Positions 25,654-34,171 of a stretch of 64,000 bases of DNA are shown here, in pieces (position 1 is the stretch's first letter; each line of letters starts with the position of its first letter). The notes beneath the pieces are model-generated. The model saw only the letters and a program-made list of their open reading frames with translations, ran no database searches and was not told the origin of the DNA. The stretch covers positions 1 through 64,000 of the forward strand of contig CBDCBA010000016.1 in the NCBI GenBank assembly GCA_965214125.1, given 5' to 3'. Position numbers and translations under genes: made by a program. The DNA comes from CBDCBA01 sp965214125 (GTDB taxonomy: Bacteria; Planctomycetota; Phycisphaerae; Tepidisphaerales; Tepidisphaeraceae).

Positions 25654-26912
25654 GCGGCGTGTTCGACGTGGGCATCCTCGGCGGCGGGGTGATCGGCATG
25701 ATGTCCGCGCTCGAGCTTGCGCGGGCGGGCCAGCGCGTAGCCATCCTCGACCGCAATCGCCTGGGGGCCGCGTGCAGCCACGGGAACTGCGGGTACGTCT
25801 GCCCCAGCCACGTACTGCCCCTCACGCGGCCGGGCGTTCTTCGGGAGAACGGCTTCAAGGTGCTCAGCCCGCGGTCGGCGCTTTACATCAAGCCCCGGCT
25901 CAGCCCGGCGTTAATGGGATGGATGCTCCGCTTCGCCCGGCGGTGCAACGAGCGCGACATGCTCGCCGCGGCGGACGCGCTGCACCCGATTCTCGAAAGC
26001 TCGCGCGCGCTGTACGACGAACTGTTTGCGTCGACCGGCATCGCCTGCGACTTCGAGGCCGGCGGGTTGCAGTACGTCTACGAGACGCCCACCGCGCACG
26101 CCGCCTTCGGCGAGACGGCGGCCATGCTGCACGAGCGGTACGGCCTTGTCGCGCGGCGGATCGGACGCGACGAACTGATCGATTCCGAGCGGGCGTTGCG
26201 ACCCGAAGCGGTCGCCGGAGCGTGGGTGTTCCCGCGCGACGCGCACCTTCGCCCGGACCTGCTGATGGCCGGCCTGCGCCGCGAGTTGGAGCGGCTCGGC
26301 GTTGCCATCATCGAGGGGTTCGAGGCGACGAAAGCTTCGCAGAACGAGGGCACGCTTCTGTCGTTGCGCGCCGGCGAGCGGGAGGTCGTGGCCGACCGGT
26401 GGGTGATCGCGACGGGCGCAATGACGCCGCTGCTCGCAAGGCTGCTCGGGCGATCGCTGAAGGTGCCGATCCAGCCGGGTAAGGGGTACAGCTACACAAC
26501 CGATCGGCCCGAGCACTGCCCGCGCTTGCCGATGATCTTCGAGGAGCGCCACGTCGCGGTCACGCCGTGGCAAAGCGGATTTCGCGTCGGCAGCACGATG
26601 GAGTTCGCCGGCTACGACGCGCGGATGAACCCGACGCGCCTGGCGAACCTGCGCCGCGCGAGCGAGTTCTACCTGAGGCCGTCGCCGCAGTTGCCGACGC
26701 TCGAGTCGTGGTTCGGTTGGCGTCCGATGACGCCCGACAGCCTGCCGATGATCGGCCTGATGCCGGGCCTCGACAACGCGACCCTCGCCGCCGGCCACAA
26801 CATGCTGGGCCTTTCCCTCGCCACCGGCACGGGCCGGCTGGTCCGCGAGCTCGTGCTGGGCCAAGCGCCGCACCTCGATCCGTCGCCGTACGACCCGGCC
26901 CGGTTCAGTTAG
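25650..26912 (+). CDS. FAD-dependent D-amino-acid oxidoreductase, probable cis-4-hydroxy-D-proline dehydrogenase
   Basis: 420 residues of the DadA/glycine-oxidase (DAO) family. The dinucleotide-binding motif is VGILGGGVIGMMSALELARA (positions 7-26). The FAD-contact strand IPIQPGKGYSY occurs in the variant VPIQPGKGYSYTT. The C-terminal GHNMLGLSLATGTGRLV closes the FAD fold. In this operon it would oxidise cis-4-hydroxy-D-proline to 1-pyrroline-4-hydroxy-2-carboxylate. The GTG start overlaps the upstream stop by 4 nt and the 3' end overlaps the convergent peptidase by 4 nt. Confidence 0.87.
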   Translation: MSGVFDVGILGGGVIGMMSALELARAGQRVAILDRNRLGAACSHGNCGYVCPSHVLPLTRPGVLRENGFKVLSPRSALYIKPRLSPALMGWMLRFARRCNERDMLAAADALHPILESSRALYDELFASTGIACDFEAGGLQYVYETPTAHAAFGETAAMLHERYGLVARRIGRDELIDSERALRPEAVAGAWVFPRDAHLRPDLLMAGLRRELERLGVAIIEGFEATKASQNEGTLLSLRAGEREVVADRWVIATGAMTPLLARLLGRSLKVPIQPGKGYSYTTDRPEHCPRLPMIFEERHVAVTPWQSGFRVGSTMEFAGYDARMNPTRLANLRRASEFYLRPSPQLPTLESWFGWRPMTPDSLPMIGLMPGLDNATLAAGHNMLGLSLATGTGRLVRELVLGQAPHLDPSPYDPARFS

Positions 26913-27637
26913 GTAACGATGGTGTCGAGCGGCCGGGCGATGACGACCTCGTGCTCGCGCAGCCAGCGGCGGTGGCGGTCGGTCTCCGGGCACGCCGCCC
27001 GCAGGGTCGCCCAGAAACGCCGCGAGTGGTTGGGGATGTCGAGGTGGACCAGCTCGTGGGCGACCACGTACCGGCGGACGGCGGGCGGGCACATGAGCAG
27101 GCGCCAGTTCAGGCTGATGGTCCCGGTCGACGAGCAGCTTCCCCAGCGCGTGCGCTGGTCGCGGACGATCAGCTTCGCGTGCTTCTTTCGCGAGACATGA
27201 GCGAATTCTGACAGGTCGGCCAAAAACGTGCGGCGGGCGGTGCGGCGAAACCACGCCTCGAGGGCGGGCACCGCAACGGCGGGATCGGAGGCGACGCGGA
27301 CGACGAGGGCATCGGCCGCGCGTGTGACGGTGGGGCGGGTCGCGATGTGCAGTTGCACGCGAACGGTGGTCGGCTGGCCGTCGAGGAGAAGTTGGCCCGG
27401 CCCAAGCCCGGCGGCCTCGGTCGCGCGGGCGAGGCGGTCGGCGGCGAGGTCGAGGTGTCGAAAGAGCCAGTCGGCCTGCTCGATCAGCAGGCGCGTCGCG
27501 TGCTTGAGCGGCGCTCGCCTGGGGAGGACGACGCGCACGCCATCGCTGCCGACGTGCAGGCGCGCGCACCGCGCCGTCGCGCTGCGGCGGAGTCGGTAGG
27601 CGACGGTGCGTCCCTGAAGTTCGATCGAGTGCAGCAC
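26909..27637 (-). CDS. YgjP-like zinc metallopeptidase (DUF45/M48-like)
   Basis: 242 residues of the YgjP/WLM family. The zinc motif is HELVHLDIPNHSRRFW (HExxH plus downstream His), preceded by the family marker RTRWGSCSSTGTISLNWRL. Cytoplasmic, with no signal peptide. The GTG at 27637 is used; an earlier GTG at 27673 is in frame but lies inside the divergent gene. Substrate unknown. Confidence 0.87.
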   Translation of the reverse strand: MLHSIELQGRTVAYRLRRSATARCARLHVGSDGVRVVLPRRAPLKHATRLLIEQADWLFRHLDLAADRLARATEAAGLGPGQLLLDGQPTTVRVQLHIATRPTVTRAADALVVRVASDPAVAVPALEAWFRRTARRTFLADLSEFAHVSRKKHAKLIVRDQRTRWGSCSSTGTISLNWRLLMCPPAVRRYVVAHELVHLDIPNHSRRFWATLRAACPETDRHRRWLREHEVVIARPLDTIVT

Positions 27638-27662
27638 GGCGGTCGGCAACGGTAGACTGGGC

Positions 27663-28037
27663 GTGCAACCCACCGACTACCTGTTCGTCTACGGCCTGCT
27701 GATGTCCGACGCTGAGCCGGAGGTGGAGCTGATGGTGTGGTCGAACGTGCGGATGATCGGTGAGGCGACGGTCGCGGGCGTGCTCTACGACGCTGGCCCG
27801 TTTCCCGCGGCGGTGCCGGGCGAAGGCGTCATCCATGGGCGCGTGCTGGCCCACACGAAGCGCAATGCCTGGCCGGTGCTGGATAACTTCGAGGGGGTGA
27901 ACCACGACCCGCCGCTCTTTCGTCGCGGCAAGACGGTCGCGACGGTCGGCACCACCAAGTACGACTGCTGGATCTACTGGTACGCCCGCGACACGGACAA
28001 GCTGCCGCGCATTGAGAGTGGTCGGTGGCGCGGGTAA
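27663..28037 (+). CDS. Gamma-glutamylcyclotransferase-like protein
   Basis: 124 residues of the GGCT/AIG2 fold. The substrate-binding loop YGLLMSD matches the family YGSL loop, and the likely catalytic acid sits in VLDNFEGVNHD. Members cleave gamma-glutamyl groups into 5-oxoproline; the partner amine is not predictable. The GTG start lies 4 nt after a TAGACT hexamer. It is first in a run that continues with an L,D-transpeptidase and a gamma-glutamyl hydrolase. Confidence 0.82.
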   Translation: MQPTDYLFVYGLLMSDAEPEVELMVWSNVRMIGEATVAGVLYDAGPFPAAVPGEGVIHGRVLAHTKRNAWPVLDNFEGVNHDPPLFRRGKTVATVGTTKYDCWIYWYARDTDKLPRIESGRWRG

Positions 28038-28066
28038 GTTGTCGGCTTTCGCCGACAGGGAGGTCG

Positions 28067-28747
28067 ATGCGACGAATCTGGATTGGTGCGCTCTTCGTGC
28101 TCTTCGTGGCCGCACTCGGGTGGACGTTCGCGCAGACGGCGCTGGGCCATCGCGTCGTGGTCAAGGTGTTCGGCGCCGCGACGGTCGCCGAACGGTTGGA
28201 GCAGTACGGCGAGGCAAGTCGGGCGGACTGGCTCGGCGACTTCGAGCGTGCTGGCGTCGCGTACCCGCCGGAGCGCGTCACGCTCGTCGGCATCAAAAAC
28301 GCGGCAACGTTGAAGGTCTACGCTGACGACCGACTCGTGCGAACTCTCCCGATCCTCGCTCAAAGCGGCACGCCGGGCCCCAAGCGGCGACGGGGCGATC
28401 GGCAGGTGCCCGAGGGCGTGTACGGCGTCGAGTCGCTCCACCCGAACAGCCGCTTCCACCTCGCGTTGCGGGTCGACTACCCGAACGCGGTCGACCGCCG
28501 ACACGCAAACGGCCAGGACCTTGGTGGCGACATCATGATCCACGGCGGCGCCGCGAGCGTCGGCTGCCTCGCGATGGGCGACGATGCGGCGACCGACCTG
28601 TTCGTCCTCGCGGCGGACGCGGGCGTGGAGAACGTGACGATCATCCTCACGCCGACCTGGCCGCTCACCTGCCAATCGGTTGACGCGCTCGACGCGGAGA
28701 AACGCCAGCGCATCGCGGCGGCGCTCGCTACGTTGGAGGAACCGTGA
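28067..28747 (+). CDS. YafK-type L,D-transpeptidase family protein
   Basis: 226 residues. One N-terminal membrane anchor (residues 3-22) precedes a YkuD/L,D-transpeptidase domain whose active-site block is IMIHGGAASVGCLAMGD (His, Ser, catalytic Cys). The VPEGVYGVESLHPNSRFH strand is characteristic of the YafK subgroup, which in E. coli includes DpaA, an amidase that detaches lipoprotein from peptidoglycan. It is likely periplasmic and wall-modifying. GGAGGT precedes the ATG, as expected for an internal operon gene. Confidence 0.88.
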   Translation: MRRIWIGALFVLFVAALGWTFAQTALGHRVVVKVFGAATVAERLEQYGEASRADWLGDFERAGVAYPPERVTLVGIKNAATLKVYADDRLVRTLPILAQSGTPGPKRRRGDRQVPEGVYGVESLHPNSRFHLALRVDYPNAVDRRHANGQDLGGDIMIHGGAASVGCLAMGDDAATDLFVLAADAGVENVTIILTPTWPLTCQSVDALDAEKRQRIAAALATLEEP

Positions 28748-29430
28748 GCAAACCTGTCATCGGCATCACCTGCGACCACGACCGATCGCGCGACCGTTAC
28801 GAACTTGGCTACGGCTGCGTCGATGCCGTCAGCCGGGCGGGCGGCGTGGCGATCCTGTTGCCGTTTCACGAGGACCAGGGGCTGCCAAGCTTCGTCGACG
28901 GAATGCTCTTTTCCGGTGGAAACGATCCCGATCCAGCGGCGTGGGGCGAGGCGTGGCACCCGGCGTGCAACCCGGTCGACCCGCGCCGCGAAGCGCACGA
29001 ACGCCGGCTGGTTCAGGAAGCGGAACGTCGCGATCTGCCGGCGCTGGGCATCTGCTTCGGCATGCAAGTGATGAACCTTGTGCGTGGCGGATCGCTGATC
29101 CAGCATCTGCCCGACGCAAGTCGCTACGACGACCACTCGCGCGGCGGCGACTGGGGCAAGCGCCATCCGATCAGCGTTGCGGATTGCAGCGTGTTCGCGG
29201 GCGTGGTCGGTGGCGAAGCGTTGACGGCCAACACGAGTCATCACCAGGCACTCGGCGAGATCGGCAACGGGTTGCGGGCAGTCGGTTACGCGCCCGACGA
29301 TGTGGTCGAAGCAATTGAGGATCCCTCGCGCGAGTTTTGGATCGGCGTCCAGTGGCATCCCGAACGACTGGCGCGCGAGGACGAGCGGCAGATGGCGTTG
29401 TTCCGGGCGCTGGTGAAGGCGGCGACGTGA
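28744..29430 (+). CDS. Class I glutamine amidotransferase-like hydrolase (PuuD/peptidase C26)
   Basis: 228 residues. The nucleophile elbow is GICFGMQVMN (Cys) and the His-Glu pair is in GVQWHPE. FSGGNDPDP and the NTSHHQAL region match gamma-glutamyl-GABA hydrolases. It probably hydrolyses gamma-glutamyl amides. The GTG start overlaps the L,D-transpeptidase stop by 4 nt. With the cyclotransferase two genes upstream it suggests processing of gamma-glutamyl bonds, possibly from wall peptides. Confidence 0.88.
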   Translation: MSKPVIGITCDHDRSRDRYELGYGCVDAVSRAGGVAILLPFHEDQGLPSFVDGMLFSGGNDPDPAAWGEAWHPACNPVDPRREAHERRLVQEAERRDLPALGICFGMQVMNLVRGGSLIQHLPDASRYDDHSRGGDWGKRHPISVADCSVFAGVVGGEALTANTSHHQALGEIGNGLRAVGYAPDDVVEAIEDPSREFWIGVQWHPERLAREDERQMALFRALVKAAT

Positions 29431-30461
29431 GCCGCGTCCTCTTGTTCAACACCGACCTCGAGATCGGCGGCACGCCGACGGTCGTGCGCGAGCTGGCGCG
29501 GCGTCTGCCGGCGTGCGGCGTGGATATCGAGGTCGCCTGCCTCGGCCGGTTCGGGCCGACGGCGGAGCAGATCGCCGGCGACGGCGGCACGGTCCACGCC
29601 TTAAACGCCCGCGTTCGCCAACTGCCGTCGGCCGTGCAAAGGCTCAGAAACCTGGTGAAACTGGAAAAGTTCGACACGGTCCTCAGCTTCCTCGTCCACG
29701 CCAACACCGTGGCTGCGCTCGCGCGCCGCAAGGACGACGGCGTCCACTGGTGGCAGTCGATTCAGACGACACAGCCGACGCCCCGCTGGCACTGGCGCGT
29801 CCAGCGTTGGGCGGGCCGGCGCGCGGAGGGATTTATCGTGCCGAGCCAGAGCATTCGCGCTGTGGCCCGGCAACGCAGCGGCATCGAGCCGGCGCGTGTC
29901 CACGTGTTGCCGAACGGCGTCGACGCGGCCGACGTTGTAGAGCAGGCCAGGCCGCCGCGCGATCCGACCAGCGTGCTGCGCGTCGGGTTCCTTGGCCGGC
30001 TCGACCCGGTGAAGCGCGTGCCGCTGCTGGTGGAGGCGATGCGCGACCTCGACCGCGTGGAACTCCACGTCTTCGGCGACGGTCCCGACCGAAAGAACAT
30101 TGCCGGCCCGCACGTTCATCTGCACGGCTTCACCGACCGCCACGCGGCGTTGGACCAAATCGACGCCCTCTGCCTGCCGTCGATCGCCGAGGGATTCCCG
30201 ATGGTCATCATCGAGGCGATGGCCGCCGGCCTGCCGGTGGTTGGCACGGATGCTCCGGGCATCCGCGACGCGATCGTCGATGGCGAGACGGGCCTGCTCT
30301 TCGGGAGCGACGGCGCCGGTCCGATCGCGTCGGCCTTGCGTCGCGTTCGCGACCATCCCACCGAAGCCGCCACCCGCGCCGCACACGCGCTTTATCGCGT
30401 CCGCGTTCTCTGGACGTGGCAATCGATCGTGCCCTTTTACGCAAAGCTCCTAGCCGCCTAA
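29427..30461 (+). CDS. Glycosyltransferase family 4 protein
   Basis: 344 residues with a GT-B fold. The N-terminal domain starts RVLLFNTDLEIGGTPTVVRE with the typical GG(T/A) loop. The C-terminal domain has VGFLGRLDPVKRVPLLVEA and the nucleotide-sugar motif PSIAEGFPMVIIEAMAAGLP (EX7E). It transfers a sugar to an unknown acceptor, probably in envelope polysaccharide synthesis. The GTG overlaps the preceding stop by 4 nt. Confidence 0.9.
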   Translation: MSRVLLFNTDLEIGGTPTVVRELARRLPACGVDIEVACLGRFGPTAEQIAGDGGTVHALNARVRQLPSAVQRLRNLVKLEKFDTVLSFLVHANTVAALARRKDDGVHWWQSIQTTQPTPRWHWRVQRWAGRRAEGFIVPSQSIRAVARQRSGIEPARVHVLPNGVDAADVVEQARPPRDPTSVLRVGFLGRLDPVKRVPLLVEAMRDLDRVELHVFGDGPDRKNIAGPHVHLHGFTDRHAALDQIDALCLPSIAEGFPMVIIEAMAAGLPVVGTDAPGIRDAIVDGETGLLFGSDGAGPIASALRRVRDHPTEAATRAAHALYRVRVLWTWQSIVPFYAKLLAA

Positions 30462-30473
30462 ACTCCCGTCGCC

Positions 30474-30546
30474 GCGGCGGTAGCTCAATTGGCAGAGCGT
30501 CAGCCTTCCAAGCTGAATGTTGAGGGTTCGAGCCCCTTTCGCCGCT
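30474..30546 (+). tRNA. tRNA-Gly (anticodon UCC)
   Basis: 73 nt folding into a full cloverleaf. The 7-bp acceptor is GCGGCGG/TCGCCGC (last pair G-T). The D-arm is GCTC...GAGC, the anticodon stem TCAGC/GCTGA has loop CTTCCAA, and the T-arm GAGGG/CCCTT has loop TTCGAGC. CCA is not encoded. It lies 12 nt after the glycosyltransferase gene. Confidence 0.95.
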
Positions 30547-30554
30547 TTCTTCAC

Positions 30555-31034
30555 TTACGGCCTCGCCGCCTTTTTCTTCGTCTTCGGCTTTGGTCGAGTC
30601 GCGTCGTAGCGGGCGATGAAGTCCTCCACCGGCATTCGCGCGATGGCCTTGCCGACGAGGTCGAGGGGGACGTCATCGAGCGTGCGGAAGCGCACGCAGC
30701 CGGCGCCCATGTCGAGGCGCTTGCCGGTGGCACGCCAGGCGTCGGCGAACCAGTTTTTCAGCGCTTCGTCCATGTAGATGCAGAAGAGATAGAGGGCCAT
30801 GTGCCGCTTCTGCGAAGCGAGCTGCGCGAAGGGCAGCGGTTGCTTCGGGTCGCAGTGGTAGCCGGCGGGGTAGAGGCTGTGCGGCACGAAGTAGCCGATG
30901 ATGCCGTATTGGATGCCCTCCTCGTAGCCGTTGGGAAGGTGGTCGAGGATCGTCTGCCGCACGGATTGCAAGGCCGCGCGGCGGTCGTCGGGCAGGGCGG
31001 CGAGGTAGGCGTCGACGGTCTCGGGGGCGGGCAT
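30555..31034 (-). CDS. DUF1801 domain protein
   Basis: 159 residues. The YdhG-like DUF1801 fold is seen in TVDAYLAALPDDRRAALQSV, then LPNGYEEGIQYGIIGYFVPH and the CVRFRTLDDVPLDLVGKAI segment. It has a basic Lys/Pro-rich tail. The family binds small molecules or iron-related partners in some species, but its function is not settled. The ATG at 31034 follows TACCCT by 6 nt on the minus strand. Confidence 0.87.
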   Translation of the reverse strand: MPAPETVDAYLAALPDDRRAALQSVRQTILDHLPNGYEEGIQYGIIGYFVPHSLYPAGYHCDPKQPLPFAQLASQKRHMALYLFCIYMDEALKNWFADAWRATGKRLDMGAGCVRFRTLDDVPLDLVGKAIARMPVEDFIARYDATRPKPKTKKKAARP

Positions 31035-31040
31035 GCGGCG

Positions 31041-31046
31041 AGGGTA
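31041..31046 (-). promoter_or_regulatory. -10-like hexamer TACCCT, leaderless start
   Basis: On the minus strand the hexamer ends 6 nt before the ATG of the DUF1801 gene. Confidence 0.5.
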
Positions 31047-31082
31047 CCGCGCGGCGGCAGGTCGCCGTAGAGTGTCGGCCCC

Positions 31083-31964
31083 TTGAACGAACTGCTCGAA
31101 CAACACGGACTGGCCGACGCAGGGCGGGATGCGGCCGTGCTCATCGAGGCGCTGGGGTACATCCAGCGGTTCCACGACACCGTCGCCGTCGTGAAGGTCG
31201 GCGGCAGCATCATGGACGACGAGGGCCGCCTCGCGAAGCTGCTGACGGACGTGGTCTTCATGAACTACGTCGGCATGCGGCCCATCGTCGTCCACGGCGG
31301 GGGCAAGGCGATCAACGCGGCGATGAACAAGGCGGGGTTGACGCCCACGTGGGTCGACGGGCGCCGCCACACCGACGAGCGGACGCTCGCCATCGCCGAG
31401 CAGGTGCTGTGCGGCGAGATCAACCCGTTCATCGTCAACTTCATCCGCAGCCAGGGGTGCGAGGCGATGGGCCTGCATAGCCTCGGCAGCGACGTGCTCT
31501 TCGCCGAGCAGATCGACGAGCGCTTCGGGCTGGTCGGCGAGGTGGTCGACGTGAACACGCGGCTGCTGGAACTGCTGGTGCAGAGCGACGCGGTGCCGGT
31601 CATCAGCACGATCGGCGTGAACCGGGTGACGGGGCAGAAGCTGAACGTCAACGCCGACACCGCCGCGGGCGCGGTGGCGGCGGCGGTGAAGGCGGAGAAG
31701 CTCGTGGTCGTCAGCGACACCCACGGCATCCGGCTCGACCCGGCCGACCCGCAGAGCCGCCTGAGCAGCGCGACGGCGGCGCGGATCGAGGAGCTTGTTC
31801 AAGATGGCACGATCGGCAGCGGCATGTTGCCGAAGGTCGAGGCCTGCCTGCACGCGCTGCGCAGCGGCGTGCCGAAGGCGCAGATCGTCGACGGGCGGAT
31901 GCCGCACGCGATCCTGCTGGAGATCTTCACGGCCGCGGGCGTCGGCACGCAGATCACGCTCTGA
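31083..31964 (+). CDS. argB: Acetylglutamate kinase (ArgB)
   Basis: Second enzyme of arginine biosynthesis, phosphorylating N-acetylglutamate. 293 residues of the amino acid kinase fold. The phosphate loop is VVKVGGSIMDD, the glycine-rich VVHGGGKAINAAM follows, and KLNVNADTAAGAVAAAVKAE and the DGTIGSGMLPKVEAC loop complete the active site. The ~22-residue N-terminal helix is of the kind found in arginine-inhibited, hexameric enzymes, which suggests feedback control. The start is TTG at 31083; a TAGAGT lies 9 nt upstream. Confidence 0.95.
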   Translation: MNELLEQHGLADAGRDAAVLIEALGYIQRFHDTVAVVKVGGSIMDDEGRLAKLLTDVVFMNYVGMRPIVVHGGGKAINAAMNKAGLTPTWVDGRRHTDERTLAIAEQVLCGEINPFIVNFIRSQGCEAMGLHSLGSDVLFAEQIDERFGLVGEVVDVNTRLLELLVQSDAVPVISTIGVNRVTGQKLNVNADTAAGAVAAAVKAEKLVVVSDTHGIRLDPADPQSRLSSATAARIEELVQDGTIGSGMLPKVEACLHALRSGVPKAQIVDGRMPHAILLEIFTAAGVGTQITL

Positions 31965-32022
31965 GTCCGCGTCGGCGCCCGCCGCACTTGCGGCGGCGGC
32001 GGCGGGCGGGGACAGTGCGGCG

Positions 32023-34161
32023 GTGGACGAGGAGGTCCGAACCAACGCCGTCGAATCGCCCGGCCCGCGAGCGCTCCCCGCGCGGCGGCCGGTGAACCTG
32101 CGCAGCGTCTCGCTGGGGCTGCTGGGGGTGATCTACCTGTGCGCCCTGACGCCGTTCAACGACTCGGTGGTGGGCAACACGTTCCTCGTGGGCAACTTCC
32201 TGCCGACGGGCATCTTGTTGTTCCTGGGCGTGGTGCTGGTGGTGATCAACGCGCCGCTGCGCCGCTGGCGGCCGCGGTGGGCGTTGGGGGCGGGCGAGTT
32301 GTCGGTGGCCTTGGGGATGATGCTGGTGGCGGCGGCGATGCCCAGCAGCGGGCTGCACCGCTACCTCTTTCCGACGATGGTCAGCCAGTACCAGCGGGTG
32401 GCCGACGCGCCCAACCAGCAGCAGACGCTGCTCGACTACCAGTTGCCCGAATGGCTGCTGCCCGAGTTCCAGAGCGACGCCGCCCAGGAGCGCGAGAACA
32501 TCGTCGCCCGCACAACCGACCCGACGATCGGCGAGTTCTACCGCCGCGTGGCCAACGTGGAGCCGGGCCTGGCCAACCAGGCGGCGGCGGTGCCGTGGTG
32601 GGCGTGGGTTCGGCCGGCGTTGACCTGGGGGGCGCTGGTGGCGTTCATCTTCGGGGCGTTCCTGTTCGGCGCGATTATCGTGCGGCGGCAGTGGGTCGAG
32701 AACGAGCGGCTGGCGTTCCCGCTGGCGGGCGTCTGGACGAGCCTGATTGAAGAGCCCCCGCCCGGCCGCGCCTTCAACGCCACGTTCGCCAGCCGCGCGT
32801 TCTGGGTCGCGGCGGTGGCGGTGTTCGTGCTGCACGGGTGGAACGCGATGCACCGCTACGTGCCGCAGTCGTTCCCCGCGCTGCCGCTGAGCTACAACCT
32901 GTGGGGCGAGATCTTCAACCAGCCGCCGTGGTCGCACGTCGACTGGTCGATGAAGGCGGCGGCGATCTACTTCTCGATCGTGGGCATCGCCTTCTTCCTG
33001 CAGTTAAAGGTCGGCTTCTCGCTCTGGTTCGTCTTCGTGGCGATGAACGTGGTGCGGATGGTCGTCTACACCGGCGGCGGGACGATCGTCGGCGGAATGG
33101 AGGAGGACCAGTCTTACGGCGCCGCGGCGGCCTTCCTCGTGGCCATCCTCTGGATCGGCCGGCGCCACTGGGCGCTGGTCGGCCGGCAGATGGTGCGCGG
33201 GCGCCGGCCGGGCGAGCCGGCGGGGCGTTACCTGCCCTACCCCGTCGCCGGCTGGGGGCTGACGCTCTGCACGATCGGCATCGTCGCGTGGCTGATGCTC
33301 GTGGGCGTGTCGCTGCTGGCGGCGCTGGTGCTGGCGATCGGGTCGCTGCTGACGTTCCTGCTGATCGCCCGCGTGGTCGCCGAGACGGGGCTGATCTTCG
33401 CGCAGCTCCGCCTGCCGCTGAGCCGCGTGTTCCTGTACCTCGGCGAGACGCCGATCGGCCGGGTGCCGGGCTTCGACTACTTTATGGCCCGCACGTACGA
33501 GGGGACGTTCACCGTCGACCTGCGCGAGAATGGCGCCGTCTTCGCGCTGCACGCGCTGCGCGTGGCGGACCAGAACGCGTATCCGCACGAGACGCAGCCG
33601 GGCGGCTGGCGGCGGACGTGGCCCTTCGTGGCGGCGCTGGCGTTGGCGATGGGGGTGGGCTACCTCGTCGGCGGGGCGAGCACGCTGCTGGTCCACTACA
33701 ACCACCAGGCGCGGCTCGACACGCAGGCGTTGAGCCCGATCGACATGTACGCGATGCACTGGCTGCCCCAGGGCATCATGGATTCCGCCGCCAAGTGGGA
33801 GCGCAGCGGCGGCGTGCAGGAAAACCACAGCCGCGGGTTCCACATTACGCTCGGCGCGGCCATGACCGGCCTGACAAGCTACCTGCGCCTGCGCCTGGGC
33901 TGGTGGCCGCTGCACCCGATCGGCTTCCTGCTGCTGTACACCTGGCCGATCCGCATGATCTGGTTCAGCCTGATGCTCGGGTGGATCGGCAAGGCGCTGA
34001 TCGTCAAGTACGGCGGGCCGCCGCTCATGCGGGCGGCCAAGCCGTTCTTCCTCGGGCTGATCGTCGGCGAGGTCGCGGCGGCCGCGTTCTGGCTGACCGT
34101 CTCGCTCGTGCTCGTGACGCTCGGGATCGACTACGAGGCGATCGCCTTGCTGCCCGGTTAG
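32023..34161 (+). CDS. Large polytopic membrane protein (DUF6784/DUF6785-like)
   Basis: About 712 residues with 12 or more hydrophobic segments. Marker segments are ALTPFNDSVVGNTFLVGNFL near the N-terminus, then VRRQWVENERLAFPLAGVW, and the large extramembrane part around PHETQPGGW. These match a family abundant in planctomycetes and annotated as DUF6785 with DUF6784 at the C-terminus. It is distantly reminiscent of oligopeptide transporters. Transport is inferred, and substrate and direction are unknown. The start is the GTG at 32023, 58 nt after argB. The Ala-rich sequence before it is open but lacks a start close to the gene. Confidence 0.7.
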   Translation: MDEEVRTNAVESPGPRALPARRPVNLRSVSLGLLGVIYLCALTPFNDSVVGNTFLVGNFLPTGILLFLGVVLVVINAPLRRWRPRWALGAGELSVALGMMLVAAAMPSSGLHRYLFPTMVSQYQRVADAPNQQQTLLDYQLPEWLLPEFQSDAAQERENIVARTTDPTIGEFYRRVANVEPGLANQAAAVPWWAWVRPALTWGALVAFIFGAFLFGAIIVRRQWVENERLAFPLAGVWTSLIEEPPPGRAFNATFASRAFWVAAVAVFVLHGWNAMHRYVPQSFPALPLSYNLWGEIFNQPPWSHVDWSMKAAAIYFSIVGIAFFLQLKVGFSLWFVFVAMNVVRMVVYTGGGTIVGGMEEDQSYGAAAAFLVAILWIGRRHWALVGRQMVRGRRPGEPAGRYLPYPVAGWGLTLCTIGIVAWLMLVGVSLLAALVLAIGSLLTFLLIARVVAETGLIFAQLRLPLSRVFLYLGETPIGRVPGFDYFMARTYEGTFTVDLRENGAVFALHALRVADQNAYPHETQPGGWRRTWPFVAALALAMGVGYLVGGASTLLVHYNHQARLDTQALSPIDMYAMHWLPQGIMDSAAKWERSGGVQENHSRGFHITLGAAMTGLTSYLRLRLGWWPLHPIGFLLLYTWPIRMIWFSLMLGWIGKALIVKYGGPPLMRAAKPFFLGLIVGEVAAAAFWLTVSLVLVTLGIDYEAIALLPG

Positions 34162-34164
34162 GCT
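34159..34164 (+). promoter_or_regulatory. -10-like hexamer TAGGCT, leaderless start
   Basis: The hexamer overlaps the stop codon of the membrane protein and ends 7 nt before the ATG of the peptidase gene. Confidence 0.5.
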
Positions 34165-34171
34165 CGCGCCC

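Noticed and set aside
30555..32045. A 496-codon minus-strand frame including the DUF1801 gene
   Set aside because: Everything upstream of 31034 is antisense to argB. Only the C-terminal 159 residues match DUF1801, with its own ATG and hexamer.
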